Made by a program: the position numbers and the translations under genes. This document shows positions 1-7,400 of a stretch of DNA of 17,079 nucleotides, one piece after another. Source of the stretch: UBA710 sp051655145. GTDB taxonomy: Bacteria; Bacillota_I; Bacilli_A; Mycoplasmatales; Metamycoplasmataceae. The notes below the pieces were generated by a model. That model made no database searches. It worked only from the letters and a program-made list of their open reading frames with translations, and had not been told where the DNA came from. The DNA lies in assembly GCA_051655145.1 (NCBI GenBank), contig JBOFZK010000062.1, positions 1 through 17,079 on the forward strand, written 5' to 3'. The number at the start of each line of letters is the position of its first letter. The first letter of the stretch is position 1.

Positions 1-26
1 CTTTCTTCTAGGTCTTCTTTTTTCAT
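1..26 (-). CDS. 5' end of an unidentified protein (runs off the left edge)
   Basis: On the minus strand an ATG at 26-24 shares its A with the TAA stop of the NERD-domain gene (TAATG junction), and the frame stays open to the window edge, reading MKKEDLEE. The same one-base stop/start overlap joins three other gene pairs in this window, so this is probably a real, translationally coupled downstream gene of the same operon. Eight residues are too few to assign a family. The frame is seen; coupling is inferred. Confidence 0.4.
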
Positions 27-736
27 TAGTTTTTATTAAAAAAATCTTCAAATTTTTCAAGGTCTTTTTTTGAATTAGTTGAACAAAGCTTAAGTTTATT
101 ATAAATTTCATGAATTTCATTATTATTAATTTTTGGCAATAAAGCTTTATCTATTTGAGATAAAACATTATCTATGTCTGAAAATTTAGAAACTATTACA
201 TAAGAAGGATTATTTTTAATTCTTATATCCTCGGTTCTATCATCAAAAATAATCATTGAAAGAATTGGAATTTTTGTTCCAATAATATTTAAAACATGAC
301 TAATATGTTTTTCGTTTTGCATTACAGGCGAATTTATTTCATGTCTTTTAGTTCCTAAAATTTTGAATCACTTTGTTTCTAGACAATCACCTTCTATAAT
401 TCCATTTATTGATTTTACTTCAACTATAATTAATGACCTTGGAGATATAAGAATCCCATCTACTTCAAAAAGATAATTATCATATTTAAATAATGAACTA
501 GCAATGTATTTACTATTATTTTTTAATGCTCAAGCATTTAATAGTTTATTTATCTTTTCTTCAGCTTCATTTCCTATTTTTTTATTTTTAGAAATTTTTT
601 TTCTTTTTCTAAAAAAGAAAAGTAATGTTAAAATTAAAAAAATTACAACAGAAGATAAACCAATAATTAGTGCGACTAAAATTTTTCAATCCTGTTCTAG
701 ATTAAAATTACTTAAATTCAAATTAAAATATTCCAT
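26..736 (-). CDS. Membrane-anchored NERD-domain (nuclease-related) protein
   Basis: The product is 236 aa with two UGA-encoded Trp residues before the NERD core. Residues about 18-43 form one hydrophobic segment followed by a basic RKRKK stretch, so the protein is probably anchored by its N-terminus with the domain in the cytoplasm. The NERD core follows: G55-N-E57, then FEVDGILI (D93), then VEVKS (E106, K108), then W123 and an N-S-P...Q run near 135-140. These match the NERD family pattern (GxxGE, exDxlli, iEvKs, NPxxQ), which resembles PD-(D/E)xK nucleases and is proposed to process nucleic acid. The substrate is unknown. The start is the ATG at 736-734, the first in frame ahead of the hydrophobic segment. 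It diverges from the oxidoreductase gene at 826, and its stop overlaps the next minus-strand start by one base. Domain call is firm; enzymatic activity is not shown. Confidence 0.82.
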
Positions 737-780
737 TAAAATAATTTTAACAAATAAAGCAAAAAATGAATATATAATTT

Positions 781-789
781 TGATATAAT
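781..789 (+). promoter_or_regulatory. Extended -10 promoter for the oxidoreductase gene
   Basis: TGATATAAT matches the extended -10 consensus (TGnTATAAT) exactly. Transcription would begin near 796, giving a leader of about 30 bases that contains the AAGGA ribosome site at 813-817, eight bases before the GTG start at 826. No good -35 box is evident, as is common for extended -10 promoters. Confidence 0.55.
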
Positions 790-825
790 TAATAAATTAA
801 TAAATATTTTATAAGGATAAAATTA

Positions 826-2217
826 GTGAAAAGAAAAAACAAAAAAGATAATTCTAAAAATGAAGATAAAGTAATTTTTAAATATATTGTTTTAGGTGCT
901 GGACTTACAGGACTTACTTTTGCTAAAAAAGTTGCTTCACCTGAAAATAAGGTTTTATTAATTGATAAAAACCTTCCAGGTATTAAGTCATCATTAAATA
1001 TTAAAATGTTTTCTCAAATGGCTATCGAAGCTGAAACACTTAAAGTTGATCCTAATGCTTTTTTTAATTCTTTCCCTTTTAGAATTAATTCTCTTAATAA
1101 AAAATTAAATGAGGAAAATGCAATTAATAAATTAGAAGAACAAGGAATTATTTTTAAACAAGGCGAAGTTGAAATAGAAGATGAAAATACTTTAGTTATT
1201 AATGGAGAAAAAATAATTTTTAAATATTTAATATTTGCAACAGGATCTCATTTTGATTCTTCGAATGTTGAACCAGGATTTGAAAGTTTTTTTATGACAT
1301 CTGATGATATAAATAAAATTTCTAAAAAATATGAAAGTATCGCAATTTATGGAACAAATGCAACAGCTATTGAAATTGGACAAGCATTTTCTAAATTAGG
1401 ATCTAGAGTTCATTTAATTGATAAAAATGTTAATCCACTTAATGATTTAGATGATGAAATAGAAGCAGTTCTTAAAAAAGAATATTCAAATCCTAATATT
1501 GATTGATGTTTAGAAATGGTTCCAAAATCTCTTTTAAGAACTGGTGATGATTCTATAAGAATAACTCTTGCAAATAATAATATTGAAAAAAATATTGAAG
1601 TTAATAAAATTATTTTGACTGAAAACATCATTCCAACAACAGAAATAAATTCAAAAATTAATTTGTTTAAAAATTCTAAAAATGCTTTTATAATTGATTC
1701 AACATTTAAAATGAAGGGAAATACAAACTTCTTTGCTATAGGTGGAACTAATGGTATTCAAGAATTTGCTAATCAAGGTTTTTATCAAGCAACTTTATTA
1801 GCTAATTATTTTCTAAAAAAAGATAAAAGAAAATTTAATAATTTTGATTTTTGTTGATCATTAAATACTTCTCCAGCAATTTCATTTTTTGGAATGAGTA
1901 AAAAGCAAATTGATGAAAATAAAATCGCTTATAATGAATTTATTTTTGAATTTAAAGGAGATTATAAATCTTCATTTAAAAATGATGTCGGAAGAATAAA
2001 AGTCTTTACAAATTCAAAACATGAATTACTAGGAGCAATTTTAATTGGTAATGATTTAAGTGATTTTATTTTATTATTTACTCTTATGAAAGAAAATAAA
2101 ATTAAATTTTATCAAATGGAAGACTTTAATTTACCATTCTTTACAAAATCAGAAGCCTTAAGATCGGCCGCTTTAGCTTATAAACAAGATATTTTAATTG
2201 ATAAAAAAAACATTTAA
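826..2217 (+). CDS. FAD/NAD(P)-binding disulfide-oxidoreductase-fold protein lacking redox cysteines
   Basis: The product is 463 aa, starting at GTG with AAGGA eight bases upstream; TGA codons at 1504 and 1858 (frame positions) encode Trp. The order is that of pyridine nucleotide-disulfide oxidoreductases: FAD dinucleotide motif GAGLTG (24-29) with LIDK (45-48), an ATGS turn (138-141), a second Rossmann motif GTNATAIEIG (176-185), and a C-terminal dimerisation-like domain (about 357-463). Several hallmark residues are missing. The CxxxxC pair that should follow the first Rossmann unit is replaced by GIKSSLNIKMF (52-62). The third FAD motif reads AIGG instead of AIGD (304-307). The C-terminal His-Pro-Thr/His-Glu motif is absent. 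The only cysteines are at 228 and 343. A dithiol reductase reaction is therefore unlikely; NAD(P)H oxidase, cofactor binding or a structural role remain possible. Fold call is firm; function unknown. Confidence 0.78.
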
Positions 2218-2284
2218 ATATCAAAAAATATATTATCATTATATTATATATTAACATTTAGATAAATATAAAATTAGGAAAAAA

Positions 2285-2446
2285 ATGAAACCAGGCGAAA
2301 ACAAAAATTATACTTGTCAAGAATGTAACAAACAAATTTCGGATATTGAAAAATATGAAGGTTATGTGGTTGGTACTTTTTGTTCGAGATATTGCTTAGA
2401 AACTTGATCATTAAAAGCCGATACATGTAAATGTGAAGATAATTAA
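2285..2446 (+). CDS. Small FCS/TRASH-like zinc-finger protein, 53 aa
   Basis: The ATG at 2285 has AGGA at 2276-2279. The product has six cysteines: C11xxC14, a C33xxxC37 pair in the context TFCSRYC, and C48xC50 near the end. The spacing CxxC, about 18 residues, FCSxxC resembles the FCS/TRASH treble-clef zinc fingers linked to metal sensing or protein contacts; the terminal CxC could be an extra ligand or a separate metal site. One Trp (W41) is encoded by TGA, so with the standard code the gene would be cut to 40 codons. It is 15 bases upstream of the DUF2188 gene, probably in one transcript. The reading frame and the cysteine pattern are seen; zinc binding is inferred. I do not recognise a named family member. 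Confidence 0.72.
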
Positions 2447-2461
2447 ATAGAGGAGAAAAAT

Positions 2462-2704
2462 ATGCAAGAAAAACAAGATAAAAAAGCGACAACAAACATA
2501 TATTATGTAACACCAAGAAAAGATAAATCTGGTAAAAAAATAGGTTGAGAAGTTAAAAAAGGTAATGCTGCAAAAGTTACAAAAGTTTTAGCAAGTAAAC
2601 AAGAAGCAATCGATTATGTAAAACCGTTAGCTGAAAATGGCGGATGTACTATAATGATTAGAAAAATCGATGGTTCACACGATAAAACAATAAAAACTTC
2701 TTAA
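2462..2704 (+). CDS. DUF2188 domain protein, 80 aa
   Basis: The start ATG follows AGAGGAGAAAA, a strong ribosome site. The sequence has the DUF2188 layout: YYVTPRKD (14-21), GWEVKKGNAAKV (28-39), a KQEAIDYVKPLAENGG helix (46-61), then TIMIRKIDG (63-71) and a basic tail. The family is a compact alpha/beta domain of unknown function, scattered in bacteria and usually encoded as a single small protein. Trp29 is encoded by TGA. It is coupled to the zinc-finger gene 15 bases upstream, and an 8-bp stem-loop lies 40 bases downstream. Its length is normal for the family. No function can be given. Confidence 0.8.
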
Positions 2705-2744
2705 TTTTTAAATTAATAAGGGATATAAAAAAAAGATAATAAAA

Positions 2745-2765
2745 TGTTAAATTCTTTATTTAACA
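2745..2765 (+). terminator. Stem-loop between DUF2188 and ABC-F genes, possible terminator
   Basis: TGTTAAAT (2745-2752) and ATTTAACA (2758-2765) form a perfect 8-bp stem with a 5-base TCTTT loop, followed by AAATTTTT. The T-run starts three bases after the stem, and the stem is AU-rich, so termination would be weak. It also lies only 21 bases before the ABC-F start and could instead act in that gene's leader. Confidence 0.35.
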
Positions 2766-2786
2766 AATTTTTAAGATGGGATTGAA

Positions 2787-4397
2787 ATGGTAGAAATAAG
2801 GAATTTATCAAAAATTTTTATTGATAAGAAATTATTTAATGATGTTAATTTAAAGTTTCTAGAAGGAAATACCTATGGTATTATAGGAGCTAATGGAGCA
2901 GGTAAATCTACCTTTCTTAAAATTTTGTCTAAAGAAATTGAAGCAACTTCAGGAGAAGTAATAGTTGAAAAAGGGAAAAGAATTTCCGTTTTAGAACAAG
3001 ATCATAATAAATATAATGATATTGATGCTACTGAATTAGTTATTATGGGCAACATTGACCTTTTTCATATTCAAGAAGAAAAAAATAAAATTTATGAAAA
3101 TGAAAATGCGACTGAAAAAGATTACGAAAGAGCAGCTGAATTAGAAGAATTATATGGACAAAAAGGTGGGTGAAGCGCTGAAAATGATGCTCAAATTTTA
3201 TTAGATGCTCTTGGGATTGCAAAAGAAAAATTCAACTACCAAATGAAAGATCTAAAATCATCGGAAAAAATTAAAGTTTTACTTGCAAAAGCTCTTTTTG
3301 GTAATCCAGATATATTAATAATGGATGAGCCAACAAACCACTTAGATATTAAGGCAATAAATTGATTATCAAATTTTATAATTGAATATCAAAATGTTGT
3401 TGTTGTAGTTTCTCATGATTCTGAGTTTCTAGATGAAGTTTGTACAAATATAGTTGATATTGATTTTGGTCAAGCTAAAATGTTTTCAGGAAACTATAGT
3501 TTTTGAAAAGAATCATCAGAATTAATGCTTGAAATGCAAAAACAATCAAATCTTAAAAAATCAGAACAAATTGCTAAACTTCAATCATTTGTTGATAAAT
3601 TTTCTGCAAATGCCTCAAAATCGAAACAAGCAACATCAAGAAAAAAAGCTTTAGAAAAAATAACTCTTGATGAAATAGTACCTTCATCAAGAAAATATCC
3701 TTTTATTCGTTTTGAAATTGAAAAAAAAGTTGGTAAGCAAATTCTTGAAGTAGAAAATCTTGGTTTTAAAGATAAAAATGGTGTAGTTCTTTTTGATGGA
3801 ATTTCCTTTTCTTTAAAAGAAAAAGATAAAATGGTTATTTTAGGTGATGACGATATTTCTAAAACTAAATTTTTAGAAATTCTTTGTGGAATTGAAACAA
3901 ATTATACAGGATCGTTTAAATGAGGTTCTACAATAAAATTTGGTTATTTCCCTTCAAATAATTCTCCTTTTTTTAATGAAGGTATTTCAATGATATAATG
4001 ATTAAGAAAATGACCAATACTCAATGAAAAAGAAGAACATAAAGATGTTTCCGATCAAAGAATGAGATCATTTTTAGGAAGAATGCTTTTTAGTGGCGAT
4101 AGTGTATTTAAAGATGTAATAAATTGTTCAGGAGGAGAAAAAGCTAGATTAATGTTTTCTAGATTAATGTTATTAGAAAATAATTTCCTTCTTTTTGATC
4201 AACCATTAGATCATCTTGATTCAGAATCAATTGATTCAGTAATAGAAGCAATAAGATTATATGAATCACCTTGTATTTTTACAACTTATAATAAGGCGCT
4301 AATAAAAGAAGCGTCAATAATTCTTGAAATAAAAAATGATTCTTCATTCTTATTTAAAGGAACACTTGAAGATTACGAGAAGAAAATGGGGTATTAA
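2787..4397 (+). pseudogene. ABC-F family ATPase interrupted by an in-frame TAA at 3996-3998
   Basis: The full frame is 537 codons and encodes a twin-NBD ABC-F protein, a family of ribosome-associated ATPases acting on translation. NBD1 has Walker A GANGAGKST (34-42), Walker B MDEPTNHLD (179-187) and switch SHD (209-211), but a degraded signature LKSSEK (156-161). A charged linker follows. NBD2 has a poor Walker A GDDDISKT (353-360), an intact signature SGGEK (448-452), Walker B FDQP with the catalytic Glu changed to Gln (Q472), and TYN instead of SHD (500-502). Codon 404 is TAA, inside a stretch that in relatives reads about SMIEWLRQW; here it is SMI-stop-WLRKW. The frame is otherwise intact on both sides to 4397, so a single GAA-to-TAA change explains it. 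Alternatives are a 403-aa truncated protein, readthrough, or sequence error. The last base is shared with the tdk start. Confidence 0.85.
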
Positions 4398-4966
4398 TGT
4401 ATAAAAAACATAATAGTGGAAATATTGAAATAATAACAGGTCCAATGTTTTCAGGAAAATCAGCTGAATTAATCAGAAGAATAACAATCTTATCTTATGC
4501 TGAATTAAAAACATTAGTTGTTAAACATAGTTATGACGATCGTTTTTCAAAAACCGAAATAACTTCAAGAAATGGAGACAAAATTTCTTCTTTTTTAGCT
4601 TCATCGACTAAGGAAATAAAATCTTTATTCAATAATGAATATAAATTTTTAGTAATTGATGAAGCCCAGTTTTTTGATGACGAACTTTTTGATTTTGTTG
4701 TAGAAATTTCAAATAAAGGAACAAATGTAATAATTTCTGGTCTTGATCAAGATTTTCAAAGAAAACCATTTCCATTAATGGCTAATTTCATGTCAATAGC
4801 TGATGAAGTATTAAAATTAAAAGCTGTTTGTCTTGTATGTAAATCTTGTGCAGGAGCTTCTTTTAGAAAAAACAAAAGTAAAAACCTTTGAGAAGTAGGA
4901 GATACACAAGAATATGAAGCTCGTTGTAAATTCTGCCATCAAAAAGGCGAAAAGGAAAAAGAGTAA
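4397..4966 (+). CDS. tdk: Thymidine kinase (type II)
   Basis: The product is 189 aa, normal for the bacterial type II family. It phosphorylates thymidine to dTMP with ATP in the cytoplasm, a salvage step mycoplasmas rely on because they lack de novo pyrimidine synthesis. The P-loop is GPMFSGKS (15-22), the DEAQFF motif (88-93) holds the catalytic Glu89, and the lasso-domain zinc ligands are C145/C148 and C177/C180. An extra C151 lies after C148, which is uncommon. A GLDQDFQRKPF stretch (115-125) is also typical. Trp165 is encoded by TGA at 4889-4891. The ATG shares its A with the ABC-F TAA stop (TAATG), so translation is probably coupled to the upstream frame; if ribosomes leave at the internal TAA at 3996, about 400 bases earlier, coupling would weaken. 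Confidence 0.95.
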
Positions 4967-5123
4967 TAAAATTTTTTGTAAATAACAAAAAGTTTTTAAC
5001 ATTTTTATATTTATAAACAATTTTTTAATTTTTTAAATATATATATTTATATATATATTTATTTTTTTTCTTCTCTTTTTCTACATTTATTTAATGTTAT
5101 TAATAAATAACACGGGAGAATAA
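4967..5123. other. 157-base AT-only-like intergenic region before the ACP cluster
   Basis: It holds poly-T and alternating TA runs (about 5035-5061), a pyrimidine-rich tract (5061-5085) and an inverted repeat just before the ribosome site. I see no ORF and no convincing GC-containing terminator for tdk. A promoter for the downstream cluster must lie here, but the uniform A/T composition makes any particular -10 box unreliable. Confidence 0.5.
5095..5112 (+). promoter_or_regulatory. 7-bp inverted repeat abutting the ribosome site of the ACP cluster
   Basis: TGTTATT (5095-5101) and AATAACA (5106-5112) are perfectly complementary around a 4-base AATA loop. The repeat ends one base before CGGGAGAA, the ribosome site of the gene at 5124. 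It could be an operator for a dimeric regulator or an RNA hairpin affecting initiation. The AT-rich background makes chance occurrence plausible. Confidence 0.3.
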
Positions 5124-5495
5124 ATGAAAACTCAAAATATAACTTATAAACCAAAAGAAAAGTCTTCTTCTTCAATTAAGCAAAAAATATTAAAAGAACT
5201 TTGTAAATTATATTTAAATAATTATAATGATTTTGACGAAGCACTTAAGAGGCTTACGAATATAATTGATGATTTTGAAGTATTATCAATTGAAAATTTT
5301 AATTATAAATATCCAGACATAACTAAATTTGAAAAAACAATATTACAACTTGATTCAAAATCAATTTCTTTAATTATTCATGATTTTGTCTTTAAAGATG
5401 ATGTAGGATGATCAGATCTTTTATGATCAAGATCAATTTATTATTCAATTAGAAAAAAAGCTATAAATAGTTTTTTTGAAAAGTATGAGGTCTAA
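5124..5495 (+). CDS. Mycoplasma hypothetical protein, MG284/MPN403-like position
   Basis: The product is 123 aa, started by ATG after GGGAGAA. It is soluble and mostly helical in appearance: a basic Ser-rich N-terminus (about 9-20), helix-rich stretches with KELCKLYLNNYNDFDEALKRL (about 27-47), and a Trp/Tyr-containing C-terminus (WSDLLWSRSIYYSIR) where both Trp are TGA. No catalytic motif or membrane segment is visible. Its stop is directly followed, with no gap, by the ATG of the next gene. Its place as the first gene before two further hypotheticals and acyl carrier protein resembles the MG284-MG287 order of M. genitalium as I recall it; homology by sequence has not been tested. Function unknown. 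Confidence 0.75.
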
Positions 5496-6614
5496 ATGTA
5501 TATTCAAAATCCGAATATAAATAATACATTTCCTCCAATAGTCCAAAAGAGTGTTTTTAAAGATGCTATTGGTATTGATGATAAGATAATAAGTGAAAAA
5601 ATAGATCTTAATATTAATGAAATTAAATTTAGAAATATTACTTCTAAAATAAAACTTGAAAGGATAAAAACGGAATCAGGAAAATTTATTTGGGAAATTA
5701 ATTTTGATTACAGTCTTACTAATAAAAAAGACTTTTTTAATTTCTTCTTAAAAGTTAGAACTAAACAAGAAGGAAAAACAAAATGAACAGAGCAACATAT
5801 CAATTTAAAAGACAATGGTTCTACTAAAATAATTCCATATTTTGAAGCGAATACAAATGGAGAAATAGAAATAGAACTTTGAGCTCATTTATTTAGTTTT
5901 TGAGATTGAGGTCAAAGATTAAATATAAGGTGTTTTAGTACTTTATTTAAAATAGAAGATAATAAAAATGAATATGAAAAAATTATATTAAATCCTCATG
6001 ATGAAGTAAAACTAAAAAAAACAAAAAATTTTATTATAAGTATTTCAGCTAAGGGGAAATATTCTCTTAAAACAGAAGAAGAAATAATTATTTCAATAGA
6101 TAAACAATTTACAAACAAAAATGTAAATAAAAAAGTATTCCAGTCTAATAAAAATTTTAGCAATAATGGAATGTATTTAAAAAAAGCATCTCTTTTAAAT
6201 TGAGGTGGTGGAAGTAATAAAGAATTATCATTAGATAAAAACAATTTAAATATTAATTCTTATACATATTTTGATAATGATAGTAACAAAGTTTTAGAAG
6301 GTGCTGGTCCATATGCGTTGCAAGGATTATTAGTTTCACCAAAATTTAGTGGTTTTTTATTTCCAGAATTATTACTTGAATTTGAAGATATAAAAACAAA
6401 ATTAATTATTCAAGGAAATATTGAAATTAAAAATAAATTATTAGATGTTAATAATGGATTAATAAAATTTGAAAGCACAGAAAGTGATGTAAACATTGAA
6501 AAACAAGATTTAAATGGGTTTATATTCTTTGATTCAAGTGTAATAAGTCAAATAATAAGACAAAATAACTTAACTTTAAATAAATTAAATGAATGGGCGA
6601 TAAAAGATGAATAA
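5496..6614 (+). CDS. Mycoplasma hypothetical protein of the ACP cluster (MG285-like position)
   Basis: The product is 372 aa with no signal peptide or membrane span. It is rich in alternating hydrophobic/charged strands, suggesting a beta-rich fold. Both TGA and TGG are used for Trp (TGG in IWEI near 65 and in NEWAI near the end). The middle contains a Trp/Phe-rich HLFSFWDWGQRL stretch (about 130-141) and a glycine-rich LNWGGGSN (about 235-242). The ATG follows the previous stop directly and its own stop overlaps the next gene by eight bases, so the three genes are almost certainly co-translated. I recognise no known domain. Position suggests a partner of the membrane protein encoded next, but that is inference. 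Confidence 0.75.
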
Positions 6615-7032
6615 AAAATATAGACTTTTCTTATATATAGGATTACCTACATTATTATTAGCAGGAGCAGGACTAGGTAGCTGATATTTATTTTTTAATA
6701 AAAAAGTAGAAAATAAACCAGATAAAGAAGATGTTATTGGTCCTGATGAACAAATTCCAGAAGAAGAATTAGATATTAAAAAGATATTCCCTTCAATCAG
6801 TCCAAACCACTATTATGATCTTTTAGAGTATAAAGAAAATGGTGTTAATATAACAGAAGCAATTGTTGTAAAAATTATAAAAGATGTTATTTCAAGAATA
6901 GGAACTGATTTTAAAAAAATTGGTTATAAAATACTTGAAAATACAAAATCTCGTAAAGAAATAAAATTTATAGTTTTTAAAGGCGAAAAAACTTATACAA
7001 AAACTTATACATTTTTTATAAATGTTTTATAA
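6607..7032 (+). CDS. Single-pass membrane protein of the ACP cluster (MG286-like position)
   Basis: The product is 141 aa. A short basic N-terminus (MNKKYR) precedes one hydrophobic segment (about 7-30, containing LLLAGAGLGSWYLFF), then an acidic Pro/Glu linker (about 36-56) and a compact C-terminal domain (about 58-141). There is no lipobox cysteine, so this is a membrane anchor rather than a lipoprotein; the C-terminal domain probably faces outside, judging by the basic N-terminal flank. The ATG lies within the last eight bases of the preceding gene, and its stop is eight bases before acpP. Trp26 is TGA. No family motif is recognised. The tight packing implies one functional unit with the two preceding genes. 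Confidence 0.75.
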
Positions 7033-7040
7033 TAAGATTT

Positions 7041-7265
7041 ATGGACGTAAAAAAAACAATATTTGACATAATTTTTAAAAAGACGGGTATTAAAGTTAAT
7101 TTAGATTTTACATTAGAAGATGTGAATCTTGATTCATTAGATTTAATAGAATTAGTTTTAGAAATTGAAAAAACATTTTCAATTAAAATTGAAGATGAAA
7201 AGCTTAACGCTCTTGTTTCAATTAATGATTTAGTAAATGTTGTTGTAGAAAAAGTTAATAAATAA
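7041..7265 (+). CDS. acpP: Acyl carrier protein
   Basis: The product is 74 aa, a normal ACP length, acidic and helical. The phosphopantetheine site is the DSLD motif with Ser32 (DSLDLIELVLEIEKTF), followed by the typical helix II and the IEDEKLNAL loop. The acyl chain or other acyl group is carried on the 4'-phosphopantetheine arm attached to Ser32. Most mycoplasmas lack a full fatty acid synthase, so ACP is thought to serve in lipid handling rather than de novo synthesis. It sits eight bases after the membrane protein gene and eleven bases before tRNA-Trp, with no promoter room between them, so all probably share one transcript. No acyl-ACP enzyme gene is in the window. Confidence 0.93.
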   Translation: MDVKKTIFDIIFKKTGIKVNLDFTLEDVNLDSLDLIELVLEIEKTFSIKIEDEKLNALVSINDLVNVVVEKVNK

Positions 7266-7275
7266 CTTTTTTTAT

Positions 7276-7350
7276 AAGGGTGTAGTTCAATGGTAGAACA
7301 GCGGGCTTCAACCCCGCATGTTGTGGGTTCGAGTCCTGTCACCCTTGCCA
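7276..7350 (+). tRNA. trnW: tRNA-Trp (anticodon UCA), decodes UGA
   Basis: A complete 75-base cloverleaf: acceptor AAGGGTG/CACCCTT (7276-7282 with 7340-7346), D stem GTTC/GAAC, anticodon stem GCGGG/CCCGC (7301-7305 with 7313-7317) around the loop CTTCAAC, T stem 7323-7327 with 7335-7339 (three wobble pairs) around TTCGAGT, discriminator G and an encoded CCA. The anticodon is TCA, which reads UGA and by wobble UGG as Trp. This is the genetic basis of the mollicute code used throughout the window. It starts only ten bases after acpP ends, so it is probably processed from the cluster transcript; a run of nine T follows the CCA and may end transcription. Confidence 0.96.
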
Positions 7351-7388
7351 TTTTTTTTTGCCTTTTTTTAAAAATATGAAATAAAGAA

Positions 7389-7394
7389 TATAAT
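7389..7394 (+). promoter_or_regulatory. -10 box directly upstream of engB
   Basis: TATAAT ends six bases before the engB ATG at 7401. A start site the usual 6-8 bases after the box would fall on or next to the ATG, so the mRNA would be leaderless or nearly so. No Shine-Dalgarno-like sequence lies between tRNA-Trp and the ATG, which agrees with this. Confidence 0.5.
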
Positions 7395-7400
7395 TTAAAA

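Noticed and set aside
504..788. Plus-strand open frame of 94 codons, hydrophobic translation
   Set aside because: It lies antisense to the NERD gene, whose domain motifs are clear, and its Phe/Leu/Lys-rich text is the usual mirror of Lys-rich coding sequence.
1410..1631. Short minus-strand frame inside the oxidoreductase gene
   Set aside because: No ribosome site or recognisable motif; it mirrors the conserved second Rossmann region of the real gene.
826..2217. Apparent splitting of many genes into fragments at TGA codons
   Set aside because: The TGA codons fall at Trp positions of conserved proteins and a tRNA-Trp(UCA) is present, so these are sense codons and not frameshifts or pseudogenes.
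2787..4397. Frameshift as the cause of the ABC-F interruption
   Set aside because: The frame before and after 3996 is identical (4062 lies 425 codons after 2787), so only a substitution is needed.
5033..5063. Alternating TA tract as a replication origin element
   Set aside because: There are no DnaA-box-like repeats and no dnaA/dnaN neighbours; it looks like ordinary AT-rich spacer.
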